A stretch of DNA of 64,000 nt from Martinezella miluonensis (GCF_900094545.1 NZ_FMAH01000005.1:62001-126000), one strand, 5' to 3'; numbered from the stretch's first letter, positions 38,994 to 49,041 are shown. Numbers and translations: made by a program. The notes: a model not told the origin generated them from the sequence alone.

Positions 38994-39747
38994 ACTGATC
39001 CTGGGCGGTACGACCGAGGCCCGTGCTCTGGCGGCGTCGCTTGCCTCCCGCGCCGATCTTGACGTTGTCCTGTCGCTCGCGGGCAGGACCGCCGATCCGG
39101 CGCCGCAGCCCGTTCCGGTGCGCAGCGGCGGTTTCGGCGGCGCGGAGGGTCTTGCTCGTTATCTTCAGGATGAAGGGATCGATCTGTTGGTCGACGCCAC
39201 CCATCCTTTCGCAGCCCGCATCTCCGCCAATGCTGCGCAAGTGGCTGCTCAATGCGATGTGGCGGCTTTTGCGTTGCGCCGTCCGGCCTGGGTGCCGGTC
39301 GAGGGCGATGACTGGCTCTCGGTGCATAGTGTTTCGCAGGTCGTGGCCGCGCTCGGCACTCTGCCCTTGCGCGTTTTCCTGGCGACTGGCAGGCAGGAGG
39401 CGCATCTGGCCAATGCGGCGCCGCAACACCAATATTGGGTCCGCAGCGTCGATCCCGTGGAGCCGCCTTTGACGGTGCCCTATGTCAGCTACATCACCAG
39501 CAGGGGCCCTTTCCGATTGCCGGACGAACTGGACTTGCTGCAAGGGCATGGGATCGAGGTCGTCGTCGCCAAGAATAGCGGCGGCGATGCGACTTACGGC
39601 AAGATCGAGGCGGCAAGGGACCTCGGCATCAAGGTGATCATGATCGAGCGCGCGGAGACTACCGGTTTGCCAGTGGTCGAAACAGTCGATGCTGCGCTCC
39701 AAAGGGTCGATCATCTCGTATCTTCCCTGATGAAACGCGGCGTATAG
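38977..39747 (+). CDS. cobK: Precorrin-6A reductase CobK
   Basis: 256 residues: ILILGGTTEARALAA nucleotide-binding start, DATHPFAARISANA near 70 and VAKNSGGDATYGKIEAA near 200, all typical of CobK/CbiJ. It reduces precorrin-6A with NADPH. It alone is on the plus strand: its 5' end overlaps cobL by up to 17 bases and its 3' end overlaps the cobJ end by 37 bases. GGAAGG lies about ten bases before ATG 38977. Confidence 0.92.
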   Translation: MGKVRILILGGTTEARALAASLASRADLDVVLSLAGRTADPAPQPVPVRSGGFGGAEGLARYLQDEGIDLLVDATHPFAARISANAAQVAAQCDVAAFALRRPAWVPVEGDDWLSVHSVSQVVAALGTLPLRVFLATGRQEAHLANAAPQHQYWVRSVDPVEPPLTVPYVSYITSRGPFRLPDELDLLQGHGIEVVVAKNSGGDATYGKIEAARDLGIKVIMIERAETTGLPVVETVDAALQRVDHLVSSLMKRGV

Positions 39748-40475
39748 ACGAGATCCGGGCGCCCTTCTCGCGCAATGATGCGCGTCTCGGCCGAGCCGAT
39801 GATGACGCAGGTGGCCATATCTGCTTGAGAGGCTTCAGCATCCGCAAGCCGCGCCACCGTCATGCGTTCGTCAGGGCGGCCGGCGGCGCGCCCGAAAATG
39901 ACCGGCGTATCCGCAGGCAATATGTCACGCAGAATTTCGAAGGCCTTACCGAGCTGCCAGGGCCGCGCCTTGCTGATCGGATTGTAAAGCGCGATCACGA
40001 AACCAGTCTCGGAGACTGCTCGAAGCCGGTTCTCGATGAGCGGCCAGGGCTTCAGATTGTCCGACAGCGAAATCGCACAGAAATCGTGACCGAGAGGAGC
40101 GCCGATACGGGCCGCGACCGCAAGCATGGCCGTAATGCCCGGCACGACGACGAGGTCCACCTTGCGCCATTCCTCCGGCCCGTGATCGATCGCCTCGCAC
40201 ACCGCCGCCGCCATGGCAAACACCCCGGGATCCCCGCCGGAGACGACGCAGACATTTGCTCCCGCCGCTGCACGCTCTAGCGCCGCCTTGGCGCGGTCCA
40301 GTTCTTCGCGGTTGTCTGAGGCATGACGGATCTGGTCGCTGCGTAGCGTCAGTCGGTCGAGATAAGGGCCGTAGCCATAGAATTCATGCGCATCCGCAAC
40401 CGCAGCCAGCGCTTCCGGCGTCGTCTGCTCAGGCTTGCCGGGACCCGTGCCGATGACATAGAGACGCCCGCTCAT
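39711..40475 (-). CDS. cobJ: Precorrin-3B C17-methyltransferase CobJ
   Basis: 254 residues, tetrapyrrole methylase: LYVIGTGPGKPEQTTPEAL at the N terminus, VVSGGDPGVFAMAAAV near 75, ALYNPISKARPWQ near 160. It methylates C17 and drives ring contraction to precorrin-4. ATG 40475 overlaps the cobI stop as ATGA. Its last codons overlap cobK on the other strand. Confidence 0.93.
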   Translation of the reverse strand: MSGRLYVIGTGPGKPEQTTPEALAAVADAHEFYGYGPYLDRLTLRSDQIRHASDNREELDRAKAALERAAAGANVCVVSGGDPGVFAMAAAVCEAIDHGPEEWRKVDLVVVPGITAMLAVAARIGAPLGHDFCAISLSDNLKPWPLIENRLRAVSETGFVIALYNPISKARPWQLGKAFEILRDILPADTPVIFGRAAGRPDERMTVARLADAEASQADMATCVIIGSAETRIIAREGRPDLVYTPRFIREDTR

Positions 40476-41209
40476 GGCCGTCCTTCCCAACCCGGAACCA
40501 GAACCAGTGAGAAATAGGGAGCTTCGGCATCGTCGCGGCTGGCAAGCGGCGCCATCGTGCCGTTCGCCATCGTGCCGCGCTCCACATAGATGGCTTCGTT
40601 CAGCCGGCCGGCAGCATCAAGCGCGCGGCGGATCTTCGGCAGGTTGCGGCCGACTTTCATGATCACGGCCGCCTGCGTGTCGCCAAGGCGGCGGGCAAGC
40701 TCGGCTTCCGCCATGGTTCCGGGCAGGACGGACAACACGTCGTCTCCCTGCACCATCGGCAATCCGGCCAGAGACCAGCAGCCGGACATGGCCGTCACGC
40801 CCGGTATGACTTCGGTCGGGAAGCGATCGGCAAGGCGCACGTGCAGATGCATGTAGGAGCCGTAAAAGAGCGGATCGCCTTCGCTGAGTACGGCAACCGT
40901 CTTTCCTTCCCGCAGGTGTGCCGCCACCATTTCGGCCGAGGCGTCATAGAAGGCGGTGATCTGACTTACATAGTCCGGCGCACACTTATCGATCTCCGTC
41001 GTGACGGGATAGTAGAGCGGCAGGAGCGTTACGTCCGCCTTCAGCAGATCGCCAACGATCGTGCGTCCGTTGCCGTTCTTGCCCTGTTTGGCAAAGTAAG
41101 CGACGACATCGGCGCGCTCCAAGGTCTTGACGGCCTTGACCGTTAGCAGCTCCGGATCGCCGGGACCGGTGCCGACGCCAATCAACTGGCCAGAGGAAGA
41201 CGTGCTCAT
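40472..41209 (-). CDS. cobI: Precorrin-2 C20-methyltransferase CobI
   Basis: 245 residues: GVGTGPGDPELLTVKAVKTL at the N terminus, VLSEGDPLFYGSYMHL near 102 and IPGVTAMSG near 133. It methylates C20 of precorrin-2 to precorrin-3A. Coupled by four-base overlaps to cobH before it and cobJ after it. Confidence 0.94.
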   Translation of the reverse strand: MSTSSSGQLIGVGTGPGDPELLTVKAVKTLERADVVAYFAKQGKNGNGRTIVGDLLKADVTLLPLYYPVTTEIDKCAPDYVSQITAFYDASAEMVAAHLREGKTVAVLSEGDPLFYGSYMHLHVRLADRFPTEVIPGVTAMSGCWSLAGLPMVQGDDVLSVLPGTMAEAELARRLGDTQAAVIMKVGRNLPKIRRALDAAGRLNEAIYVERGTMANGTMAPLASRDDAEAPYFSLVLVPGWEGRP

Positions 41210-41838
41210 AGGCCCGGCCTCGCCAGTGCATTGACGGCCGCTGCCGTCATCGGGCTACCGCCGAGCCGTCCCCGCACGATGGCAAAGGGTACGCCGTAGG
41301 AATTCTCAGCCAGCGCGTCCTTCGATTCGGCCGCGCCGACGAAGCCCACAGGCATGCCGATGATGGCGGCGGGTTTCGGAGCGCCGTCGCGCAGCATTTC
41401 GAGAAGATGGAAAAGGGCGGTCGGCGCGTTGCCGATGGCAACGACGGCGCCGGCAAGGCGTTCGGTCCACAGATGCATGGCAGCGGCTGAGCGCGTGTTG
41501 CCGATTGTCGTCGCGATTTCTGCCGTGCGCGGATCCTGCAACGTGCAGATCACCTCATTCTCCGCCGGCAGACGGGCGCGGGTAACTCCACGAGCGACCA
41601 TCTCGGCATCGCAAAGAATCGGCGCGCCGTCGGACAGCGCCTTGCGGGCAGCGGCGACGAAGTCGGGCGAGAAATGGAAATGCTGCGCTGCTTCCACCTG
41701 TCCGCAGGCATGGATCATGCGGATCGCAACATCGGCCTCGGCGTCGGAAAAGCGCTTGAGATCGGCTTCGCTGCGGATGATCGTGAAGGAGCGTTCATAG
41801 ATCGCTTCTCCCTCGCGGATATAGTCATAGTCAGGCAT
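41206..41838 (-). CDS. cobH: Precorrin-8X methylmutase CobH
   Basis: 210 residues. It moves the methyl from C11 to C12 to give hydrogenobyrinate. The catalytic His is present at residue 43 in RMIHACGQVE, the same number as in the Pseudomonas denitrificans enzyme. Conserved AIIGMPVGFVGAAESK and a C-terminal RGRLGGSPMTAAAVNAL are seen. Two bases separate it from cobG. Confidence 0.95.
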   Translation of the reverse strand: MPDYDYIREGEAIYERSFTIIRSEADLKRFSDAEADVAIRMIHACGQVEAAQHFHFSPDFVAAARKALSDGAPILCDAEMVARGVTRARLPAENEVICTLQDPRTAEIATTIGNTRSAAAMHLWTERLAGAVVAIGNAPTALFHLLEMLRDGAPKPAAIIGMPVGFVGAAESKDALAENSYGVPFAIVRGRLGGSPMTAAAVNALARPGL

Positions 41839-41840
41839 TT

Positions 41841-43271
41841 CTATCCCTGTCGTAAAGCCGTCGCGATTGCGTCCCGGCCGAGCCGTTTAAGACACTGGTG
41901 CGTCGATTCGCCAGCAACTTTGTTGTTTCGTACCAGCTCGCCCAGCCGAGCCAGCACCGATTTCAGATTTTCTTTGCCGATATGCACCGTGGGTTCGGCC
42001 GAGGCCGATCCATCCAGGACGATCCCATGGCCCGTTGGAATACCGACGACGGCGAGCGCTGTCGGAGCAGGATGGGCGCATCCCTTCGGGCAGCCGGACA
42101 GGTGCAGTTCGAAGGAACCGTCGAGCAGCTCGGGAGCGAGAGCAACACAATCTAAGGCGGCCTGCTTAGTGGCGTAGTGTGCGGATGCGCAGGCTCCAGC
42201 GCCCGAGCAAGGAATGATGTGATTTGCCGGATCGTCGCTGCGCGTTTGAAAACCGCAGGAAGCAGCTACCGTACGAACGCGCTCGAGTTCGTCGGCCGCA
42301 AGGCCCAGCAACAGCATGCTGTGTTCCGGCCCGGTGCGGATTTCGGAGACGCCGTTCTCTTCGGCAACGGCAAGAAAGCGTGCGAGATCTTTTGCGTGGA
42401 TCTGGCCGAAGGATGGGCGCAATCCGAGCGCGCGACCGTTCCTCCCCAGTGAGATGATCCCGATGGGGGAGGTGGGTGGCCTGGCTGTCGTCTGAGCATG
42501 GGCGGTCACGTCCGGAAATTGCCCTCGCAGGTCCGCCGGATCAAGGTCGCGACCGCGGGCGCGAGGTCCGAGGAGGCTCAATCTTTTCAACAACGCGACC
42601 ACGCCGGCAATCGCCTCGTCGCGAGGCAATGTGGCGAGCGGCGTTGCCGTTGCATCCGTTCCTGCGATCGCGAGCGTCCATAAACAGCCTGCGCCATCAT
42701 CGGGTTTGGTCGCCTTAAGCCGGATATCCGCCGAAAGTCCGTCCAGAGCGAGCTGACCGCCGCCATCGATGATGATCGCGAGCTTCGCCGCCAGAATCGG
42801 TTTGGGAGCGAGGTCGTCAATGGTCTCCTGCAGGCGTTCCGCAAGACTGCGGGCACTCGCCATTTCCAACGGATCGAGGCCGCTCAGCGGTGGGATCTCA
42901 ATGGCAACGCCGTTTTGAACGACGATACCGGCGCGTTCTATATCGGCGGCAAGCGCCTCCATGCTCTGCAGGATCATGCCGCGCAGTTGCAGATTGCCGC
43001 GCGCAGTGATCTCGATCAGACCGTTGCCATGTTTTTCGGCCGCAGCGGCGAGTGCGCGAAATTGGGCAACCGTCAATCCAGGGGTCACCGGCCGCAGCCG
43101 CACGAGGAGACCATCGCCGGTCTGCATCGGCTCGCTCAGCGAGGGGCAGGCGCCGCGAACCATGGCCGGCGAAGGCGAGGCGTCGACGAGACCTTCAGCT
43201 AGCTCTTGCGAGAAGCACGCCGGTTCATCCATCGTCTGTCCGTTGGTCGCAACCATGAGACTGCCCTTCAT
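41841..43271 (-). CDS. cobG: Precorrin-3B synthase CobG
   Basis: 476 residues, nitrite/sulfite-reductase-like monooxygenase. The Fe-S ligands are complete: CSGAGACASAHY (Cys-x5-Cys) and LSGCPKGCAHP (Cys-x3-Cys). It uses O2 to make precorrin-3B, so this is the aerobic route. ATG 43271 follows AAGGAA by nine bases; GTG 43280 and ATG 43247 are alternatives. It lies 59 bases downstream of cobF. Confidence 0.93.
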   Translation of the reverse strand: MKGSLMVATNGQTMDEPACFSQELAEGLVDASPSPAMVRGACPSLSEPMQTGDGLLVRLRPVTPGLTVAQFRALAAAAEKHGNGLIEITARGNLQLRGMILQSMEALAADIERAGIVVQNGVAIEIPPLSGLDPLEMASARSLAERLQETIDDLAPKPILAAKLAIIIDGGGQLALDGLSADIRLKATKPDDGAGCLWTLAIAGTDATATPLATLPRDEAIAGVVALLKRLSLLGPRARGRDLDPADLRGQFPDVTAHAQTTARPPTSPIGIISLGRNGRALGLRPSFGQIHAKDLARFLAVAEENGVSEIRTGPEHSMLLLGLAADELERVRTVAASCGFQTRSDDPANHIIPCSGAGACASAHYATKQAALDCVALAPELLDGSFELHLSGCPKGCAHPAPTALAVVGIPTGHGIVLDGSASAEPTVHIGKENLKSVLARLGELVRNNKVAGESTHQCLKRLGRDAIATALRQG

Positions 43272-43330
43272 AAGGGACACTTCCTTGCATAAACCGGATC
43301 GGCGGGCAAATGATTTGGCTCAGCGGCAGC

Positions 43331-44107
43331 TCATGCCCGATCGTCGAAATCATCCCCCTTGCGCAGCAGGTAGATGTCCATGATCCACCCGTGTCTCGCG
43401 CGGGCTTCTTCCCGTGTCGAAACAATGCGCTCGGAAACATCAGCCAGCCTACCGGCGATGATGATCTCGTCCTTTGTACCGAGATAGGCGCCCCAGTAGA
43501 TATAGGCCTCGGGATCGTCGATCTTGCTGAAAGCCTGCTCGCCGTCGAGCATGACGACCGCCGTTTCAGCAATGCCGGGAAAACTCTCGGCCAGCCGGCG
43601 TCCCGTGGTGATCTGCACCGGCTTGCCGACGAGATTGAGGGCGATGCGGTGGCTTGCGGTCAGTGCCTGGATGCTGGTGATGCCTGGAATGACGCTATAG
43701 TCCAGCGCGACGTTACCGCGCGCGACGACACGTTCGATGATGCGCAGCGTGCTGTCGTACAGGCCGGGATCGCCCCAGACCAGGAAGGCCGCGCTCTCGT
43801 CTTCCGTCAGATGCTCAAGGAAAAGCCGTTCGTAAATGGCTGAAATCTCTTCATGCCAATCGTCGACGCCCTGCACATAGCTGCGGTCGGCGGTGCGGCG
43901 CGATGGCACGTCGTAGCCGATGAAACCGGTAGTTTTGCTGGTGACGTAGCGCTGGCAGATATCCCTGCGGACATCGGCGAGCTCTGTCTTTGCCGCGCCC
44001 TTGCTGGGAATGAAGATGACACTGGCGGCATTCAACGCATTGATCGCCTGCACCGTCATATGCTCGGGATTTCCGGTGCCGATACCGACGATGTAAATGT
44101 GCCGCAT
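43331..44107 (-). CDS. cobF: Precorrin-6A synthase (deacetylating) CobF
   Basis: 258 residues, tetrapyrrole methylase: IYIVGIGTGNPEHMTVQAI, FLVWGDPGLYDSTLRI near 105, IPGITSIQA near 133. It methylates C1 and releases acetate, a step specific to the aerobic pathway. ATG 44107 follows AAGGA by seven bases. Only 82 bp separate it from the AraC gene stop, too little for a full cobalamin riboswitch, and no B12-box-like sequence is seen there. Confidence 0.93.
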   Translation of the reverse strand: MRHIYIVGIGTGNPEHMTVQAINALNAASVIFIPSKGAAKTELADVRRDICQRYVTSKTTGFIGYDVPSRRTADRSYVQGVDDWHEEISAIYERLFLEHLTEDESAAFLVWGDPGLYDSTLRIIERVVARGNVALDYSVIPGITSIQALTASHRIALNLVGKPVQITTGRRLAESFPGIAETAVVMLDGEQAFSKIDDPEAYIYWGAYLGTKDEIIIAGRLADVSERIVSTREEARARHGWIMDIYLLRKGDDFDDRA

Positions 44108-44189
44108 ATGCTTGTCCTTGTTTTCAGCGCTGTTTGCCGGAAGCAACGGGCCGTTTCAAGAGGAGCGTCGCCAGATCGGCTTCTCTGGT

Positions 44190-45023
44190 TCATGATCGCC
44201 GATCGAAGGCCCAGCGGTTGACTGTATAAGCGCGCGGCGACGAGCCGAGCATGCGCCGGAACATTGTGGTAAAGGCCGCCACGCTCTCATAGCCCGCTTC
44301 GAGCGCGACATTGGTGACGGGAGCCCCGCCGGCCAGCCGTGGCAGGCAGGCGAAAACGCTTGCCTGCTGGCGCCAGGTCGTGAAGCTGATGCCGGTCTCC
44401 TTGCGGAACTGGCGCGTGAAGGTCCGCCGGCTCATGGCAAGCTTTTCGGCCCAGTCATCCAGTCTGGCGTTGGGCGAAGGGTTGGCGACGTATTCGCGGC
44501 AGAGCGCTGTCAGGCGGCGGTCGGAAGGGAAGGGCAGGCCGAGCGGACGTTCCGGCAGCGTGGCGATCTCTTCGACGAGCAGCGACAGGACCAGCTTGGC
44601 CTTGCGATGGCTGACAGGCGCCTCCCGTAACCGTATGGCTTCCAGCAACAGGCTGCGGGCGAGGTCCGTGACCTCGACGACGCGCGGAACCTCATCCTTC
44701 GGAGGCTGATTGCGCGGCGTGACATAGACGGATTTCATGCTGACGTCGCTTAGAATCTCGATCGAATGCTCCAGTCCTACGGGGATGAACAGCGCGTGCC
44801 CCGGAGGTACCATCCAGCGCCCCCGCGCCGTCATGATCAGGGCGACGCCGGCAAAGATGCAGAGCAATTGCGTGCGGCGGTGATGGTGCCACGGAACGGT
44901 GTAACCCTGTGGCGGCTCGGCGCTGTGGACGAGCACATCCGCATCGGATTCCTCCATCCAGCGCATGCTCTGGACATGCAGGTCGTCGAGGGTGGCCAGC
45001 AATTGTTTCGGCAGTTTTTCCAT
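44190..45023 (-). CDS. AraC family regulator, cupin sensor type
   Basis: 277 residues: an N-terminal cupin (about 30-100, with VPWHHHRRTQLLCIFAG) and a C-terminal AraC domain (about 175-265) ending VALEAGYESVAAFTTMFRRMLGSSPRAY. Similar in layout to E. coli NimR, which controls a divergent efflux pump. Here the divergent neighbour, 118 bp away, is an MFS exporter. It is upstream of cobF on the same strand, so some read-through into cob genes is possible. Confidence 0.87.
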   Translation of the reverse strand: MEKLPKQLLATLDDLHVQSMRWMEESDADVLVHSAEPPQGYTVPWHHHRRTQLLCIFAGVALIMTARGRWMVPPGHALFIPVGLEHSIEILSDVSMKSVYVTPRNQPPKDEVPRVVEVTDLARSLLLEAIRLREAPVSHRKAKLVLSLLVEEIATLPERPLGLPFPSDRRLTALCREYVANPSPNARLDDWAEKLAMSRRTFTRQFRKETGISFTTWRQQASVFACLPRLAGGAPVTNVALEAGYESVAAFTTMFRRMLGSSPRAYTVNRWAFDRRS

Positions 45024-45141
45024 AATGGCCCAATCGAGAAACTATTGGACCAAAACACGAAAGAAGGTCACCCACAAGCCGTGTAAAAGGCGGATCGAAC
45101 AATTTGGTCGGTGGGAATCGCCGGCGCTGGAAGGAATCTCC

Positions 45142-46338
45142 ATGGTTGCGGCGTTTTCGGGTGCGCAAACTCGATTTGAGAAGACGACGATCTCGGTCGT
45201 TATTGCGGTCGGCACCTGCCATCTGCTGAACGACATCATGCAATCGCTGCTGTCGTCGCTCTATCCGATGTTCCGAGAGAATTACGCGCTCGATTTCGTG
45301 CAGATCGGGCTGCTGACGATGATGTTCCAGATCACCGCTTCGCTGTTGCAGCCTGTTGTCGGCATCGTCACCGATAAATGGCCGATGCCCTATTCGCTGC
45401 CTGTGGGCATGGTCAGCACATTCGCGGGCCTCCTGCTGCTCGGCTATGCCGGAAGCTTCACCATGTTGCTGGGCGCTGCCTGCCTGATCGGTTTCGGCTC
45501 GGCCGTCTTCCATCCGGAAGCCTCGCGCGTCGCGCGTCTGGCCTCCGGCGGCCGTCATGGCCTCGCCCAGTCGCTGTTTCAGCTCGGCGGCAATGCCGGT
45601 TCGGCAATCGGGCCGCTGATTGCCGCATTCTTCGTTCTTCAGCACGGCCAGAAGAGCGTGGCATGGCTTTCGGTGCTGGCCGTTATCGGCTTCATCGTTC
45701 TGAGCTGGGTCGGCACCTGGTACGTCAACCATCGCCGCCAGCAGGCCAGCCGTCCCGTGCCCAACCGTACCTTGCCGATCGCGCGCAGCAAGGCGATGTG
45801 GGCGCTTGCGATCCTCATCCTGCTGACGGCGACGAAGAACGTCTACATGGCGAGCATTTCGAGCTATTTCACCTTCTATGTCATCGACAAGTTCCACCTC
45901 GACGTTCGCGATGCCCAGCTCATGCTCTTCCTGTTCCTGGGCTCGGTCGCCGCCGGAACGATCATGGGCGGCCCGGTGGGGGACCGCCTCGGCGCACGCT
46001 TCGTGATCTGGTTCTCCATCCTCGGCGTCATTCCCTTCGCACTGCTCATGCCCTATGCGGATCTGTTCTGGACCTGTGTTCTGACCGTCATAATCGGGTT
46101 GGTCTTCGCTTCGGCATTCCCAGCGATCGTGGTGTTCGCACAGGAGCTGATCCCGGGTCGCGTGGGATTGATCGGCGGTATTTTCTTCGGTTTCGCCTTC
46201 GGAGCAGGCGGACTTGGCGCGGCAGCGCTCGGGGATTTTGCCGATACGCACGGCATTTCCTTCGTCTATACGATCTGCTCTTACCTGCCTCTGCTCGGTC
46301 TGTTCACGATCTTCCTACCCCGCATTCCCAGGCATTGA
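45142..46338 (+). CDS. MFS transporter, fosmidomycin resistance (Fsr)-like
   Basis: 398 residues with 12 hydrophobic helices. The N-terminal CHLLNDIMQSLLSSLYPMFRENYALDFVQIGLLT and GSAVFHPEASRVARLASGGRHGLAQSLFQLGGN are characteristic of the Fsr family of drug exporters. ATG 45142 follows AAGGA by six bases; the frame is open further upstream across the AraC start, which is not real coding. Probably induced by the divergent AraC protein; its drug is unknown. Confidence 0.87.
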   Translation: MVAAFSGAQTRFEKTTISVVIAVGTCHLLNDIMQSLLSSLYPMFRENYALDFVQIGLLTMMFQITASLLQPVVGIVTDKWPMPYSLPVGMVSTFAGLLLLGYAGSFTMLLGAACLIGFGSAVFHPEASRVARLASGGRHGLAQSLFQLGGNAGSAIGPLIAAFFVLQHGQKSVAWLSVLAVIGFIVLSWVGTWYVNHRRQQASRPVPNRTLPIARSKAMWALAILILLTATKNVYMASISSYFTFYVIDKFHLDVRDAQLMLFLFLGSVAAGTIMGGPVGDRLGARFVIWFSILGVIPFALLMPYADLFWTCVLTVIIGLVFASAFPAIVVFAQELIPGRVGLIGGIFFGFAFGAGGLGAAALGDFADTHGISFVYTICSYLPLLGLFTIFLPRIPRH

Positions 46339-46387
46339 TTGGTATCGGCGGGCGATGAACTCGACTCTCATGCGGACATATGAGCCC

Positions 46388-46520
46388 CCTTCTCCCCAGC
46401 GGGGAGAAGGTGCCGACAGGCGGATGAGGGGGAAGCTGCGAGCGGGAAAGTGCCTGATTTCAAGGAGGCTTGGCCCCCTCATCCGACCTTTCGGGCCACC
46501 TTCTCCCCGAGGGGAGAAGG
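46388..46520. repeat. RIME-like intergenic mosaic palindrome element
   Basis: Two perfect hairpins face each other: CCTTCTCCCC-AGC-GGGGAGAAGG (46388-46410) and CCTTCTCCCC-GA-GGGGAGAAGG (46499-46520). Between them CGGATGAGGGGG (from about 46420) pairs with CCCCCTCATCCG (near 46473-46484), so the whole element can also fold as one long stem. This matches the rhizobial RIME1 type. It sits between convergent genes (MFS and dadA). Confidence 0.8.
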
Positions 46521-46625
46521 AGGTTGCACCAACGACCGACCTCATATGCGATTCTCCTGCCGCTTGCAGGGAGAGGAGATTATTCCCATAGGTGTAAAAA
46601 GGGATGGCGGATGAGGCGTGCCTAA

Positions 46626-47876
46626 TCAAGCGTAGCGGCTGACGGCGAGATCGGTCGCGTCGATATCAGGCTTGCGGCCGCTGACGAGATCGCTGATGAC
46701 GCGCGCCGAGCCGGAGCTCATCGTCCAGCCAAGCGTGCCGTGTCCGGTGTTGAGGAACAGCCCCTTGATCTTCGTTGGCCCGATCACCGGCGTTCCATCC
46801 GGCGTCATCGGCCGCAGGCCGGACCAGAAGGAGGCCTTGGCGACGTCGCCGCCGGGGAAGAGGTCGGTGACGGAATGCTCGAGCGTTTTGCGCCGGGCAA
46901 GGCCGAGATCGTTGGTGTAGCCGGAGATTTCAGCCATGCCGCCGACGCGAATGCGATCGCCGAGGCGGGTGATGGCGATCTTGTAGGTCTCATCCATCAC
47001 GGTCGATTCCGGCGAGCGCGATGCATCGGCGATCGGGATCGTCAGGGAGTAGCCCTTAACCGGATAGACCGGAAGCTTGATGCCGAGGGGCTTGAGCATG
47101 ATCGGCGAGTAGCTGCCGAGCGCGACGACGACAGCATCGGCATCCATACGACCACGGTCGGTGACGACGCTGCGCACCTGACCGCCCTGAACGTCGAGCC
47201 CCTTGATCGCGGTGCCGTATTGGAAACGGACGCCGAATTCGACTGCCTTGGCGGCGAGCGCGTTGGTGAACTTGAAGCAGTCGCCGGTCTCGTCCTTCGG
47301 GGTCAGCAGGCCGCCGACGATCTTTTCGCGAACATGCCGCAAGGCCGGCTCGACACGGATGCAGCCCTCGGGATCGAGCACTTCGTAGGGAATGCCGTCG
47401 GCCGCCAGAGCCTTGACGTCCTTGGCGGAGGCGTCGAGCTGCTGCTGCGTGCGGAAGAGCTGCAGCGTGCCCTGCATGCGTTCGTCATAGGCAATGCCCG
47501 TCTCTTCGCGGACGGCAGCCAGCGAGATGCGGCTGTAATCGGCAAGGCGCAGCATGCGGCTCTTGTTGATCGCGTAGCGTTCCGAGGTGCAGTTCGACAG
47601 CATCTTCACGAGCCATGACAGCATCGCGCCATCGACCTTGGGGCGCAGGATGAGCGGCGCGTGATGCATGAACAGCCATTTGATCGCCTTCATGGGGATG
47701 CCGGGAGCCGCCCATGGCGAGCAATAGCCGAAGGAGACTTCACCCGCATTGGCAAAACTCGTTTCCAGCGCCGGCCCTTGCTGACGGTCGATGACCGTGA
47801 CTTCGTGGCCTGCCTTGGTGAGCTGATAGGCGGATGTGACGCCGACAATGCCGGCACCCAGAACGACGACTTTCAT
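46626..47876 (-). CDS. dadA: D-amino acid dehydrogenase small subunit DadA
   Basis: 416 residues, FAD-dependent DAO family. The N terminus [29 protein letters not shown] is the FAD motif, and the C terminus [40 protein letters not shown] is typical of DadA. It oxidises D-alanine to pyruvate and passes electrons to the respiratory chain at the inner membrane. It follows dadX by 31 bases on the same strand, the usual alanine catabolism pair. Confidence 0.94.
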   Translation of the reverse strand: MKVVVLGAGIVGVTSAYQLTKAGHEVTVIDRQQGPALETSFANAGEVSFGYCSPWAAPGIPMKAIKWLFMHHAPLILRPKVDGAMLSWLVKMLSNCTSERYAINKSRMLRLADYSRISLAAVREETGIAYDERMQGTLQLFRTQQQLDASAKDVKALAADGIPYEVLDPEGCIRVEPALRHVREKIVGGLLTPKDETGDCFKFTNALAAKAVEFGVRFQYGTAIKGLDVQGGQVRSVVTDRGRMDADAVVVALGSYSPIMLKPLGIKLPVYPVKGYSLTIPIADASRSPESTVMDETYKIAITRLGDRIRVGGMAEISGYTNDLGLARRKTLEHSVTDLFPGGDVAKASFWSGLRPMTPDGTPVIGPTKIKGLFLNTGHGTLGWTMSSGSARVISDLVSGRKPDIDATDLAVSRYA

Positions 47877-47907
47877 GATGTCCTCAGTAAATTGAGCAAT
47901 GGGAAGG

Positions 47908-49041
47908 TCAGCGGTATTGCCGATGGAAGCGATGGCCGAGACTGGTCAGGATTTCATAGGAAATCAAGCCGGCGTCCCGGGCGATATCATCGATGGTTTG
48001 ATGATCTCCCAGGACCTCTACGAGGTTTCCGAATGACAGGGTTCCTTCGGGCAAGGCGCTGATATCGATTGTCGTGCTGTCCATCGACACGCGGCCGACG
48101 ATCGGCAGCCGCACGCCGTTGTAATAAACCGAACCACGGTCGCTGAGGCTGCGGGGAAGACCGTCGGCGTAGCCGGCCGCGATCGTCGCAAGCCGGGTCT
48201 CGGTCTTCGTCACATGCACGCCGCCATAACCGACGCGCGTGCCGGCCGGAACGGTGCGCGTCTGCACCACAGCGACATCGAGGCGAACGACGGGCTCCAT
48301 CGGATTTGGCACGCCGCTGGTCGGCGCGCCGCCATAGAGCGCAATGCCCGGCCGCACCAATACCCCATGAAAATCGCCGCCAAGGAAGATGCCGCCGGAA
48401 TTGGCGAAGGAGAGATCGTAACCGGGGAATTCTTCCACGACGCGACGCATCTCTGCAAGCTGATCGGCATTCTGCACGCAATCGGCCTCGTCGGCAGAAG
48501 CGAGGTGGCTCATGATGAACAGGATGTCGAGATCGTCGACAGTTGCCAAATAGGCTGCGACGGCAGCTCTGTCTTCCGGAGGTATGCCGAGCCGCGACAT
48601 GCCGGTATCGAACTGCAGGACAGCGGGAAGCTTGCGTTGCAGGGAACGAGCGGTTTCCGACCACTGCTGCAGCTGATCGAACGAATTGATGACGGGGATG
48701 ACGCCACCTTCCACGCAAGCAATTTCGTTACCGGGCATTAGGCCGTTCAGCACGAAGATCGATGCATCGCGTGGCAGGTGCGGACGCAGCCGCAGCGCTT
48801 CAACGAAGTGGGCGACAAAGAAGTGCCGGCAGCCCCTTCCGTACACGGCTTTGGAAACCTGGTTTGCGCCAAGCCCATAGGAATCCGCCTTGACGACAGC
48901 AGCTGCGCGCGCTGGCGCAACAATTGAGGAAAGCTTCTCGTAATTCCGGCGCAAGGCGGCCAGATCGACCGTCAGATAACCGCAAGCACCTCTGTCGATC
49001 GTCAATTTTGACGTTCGCGAATCCACTACACCGCCGTCCAT
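47908..49041 (-). CDS. dadX: Catabolic alanine racemase DadX
   Basis: 377 residues, PLP-dependent fold III. The PLP lysine lies in [14 protein letters not shown] (about 44), and the catalytic Tyr in [12 protein letters not shown]. It converts L-alanine to the D-form for DadA. ATG 49041 follows GAGG by six bases; ATG 49053 is in frame. Its promoter region is shared with a divergent Lrp-type regulator. Confidence 0.93.
   Translation of the reverse strand: MDGGVVDSRTSKLTIDRGACGYLTVDLAALRRNYEKLSSIVAPARAAAVVKADSYGLGANQVSKAVYGRGCRHFFVAHFVEALRLRPHLPRDASIFVLNGLMPGNEIACVEGGVIPVINSFDQLQQWSETARSLQRKLPAVLQFDTGMSRLGIPPEDRAAVAAYLATVDDLDILFIMSHLASADEADCVQNADQLAEMRRVVEEFPGYDLSFANSGGIFLGGDFHGVLVRPGIALYGGAPTSGVPNPMEPVVRLDVAVVQTRTVPAGTRVGYGGVHVTKTETRLATIAAGYADGLPRSLSDRGSVYYNGVRLPIVGRVSMDSTTIDISALPEGTLSFGNLVEVLGDHQTIDDIARDAGLISYEILTSLGHRFHRQYR

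Noticed and set aside
44108..44189. Cobalamin riboswitch before cobF
   Set aside because: The gap is too short and has no B12-box-like sequence.
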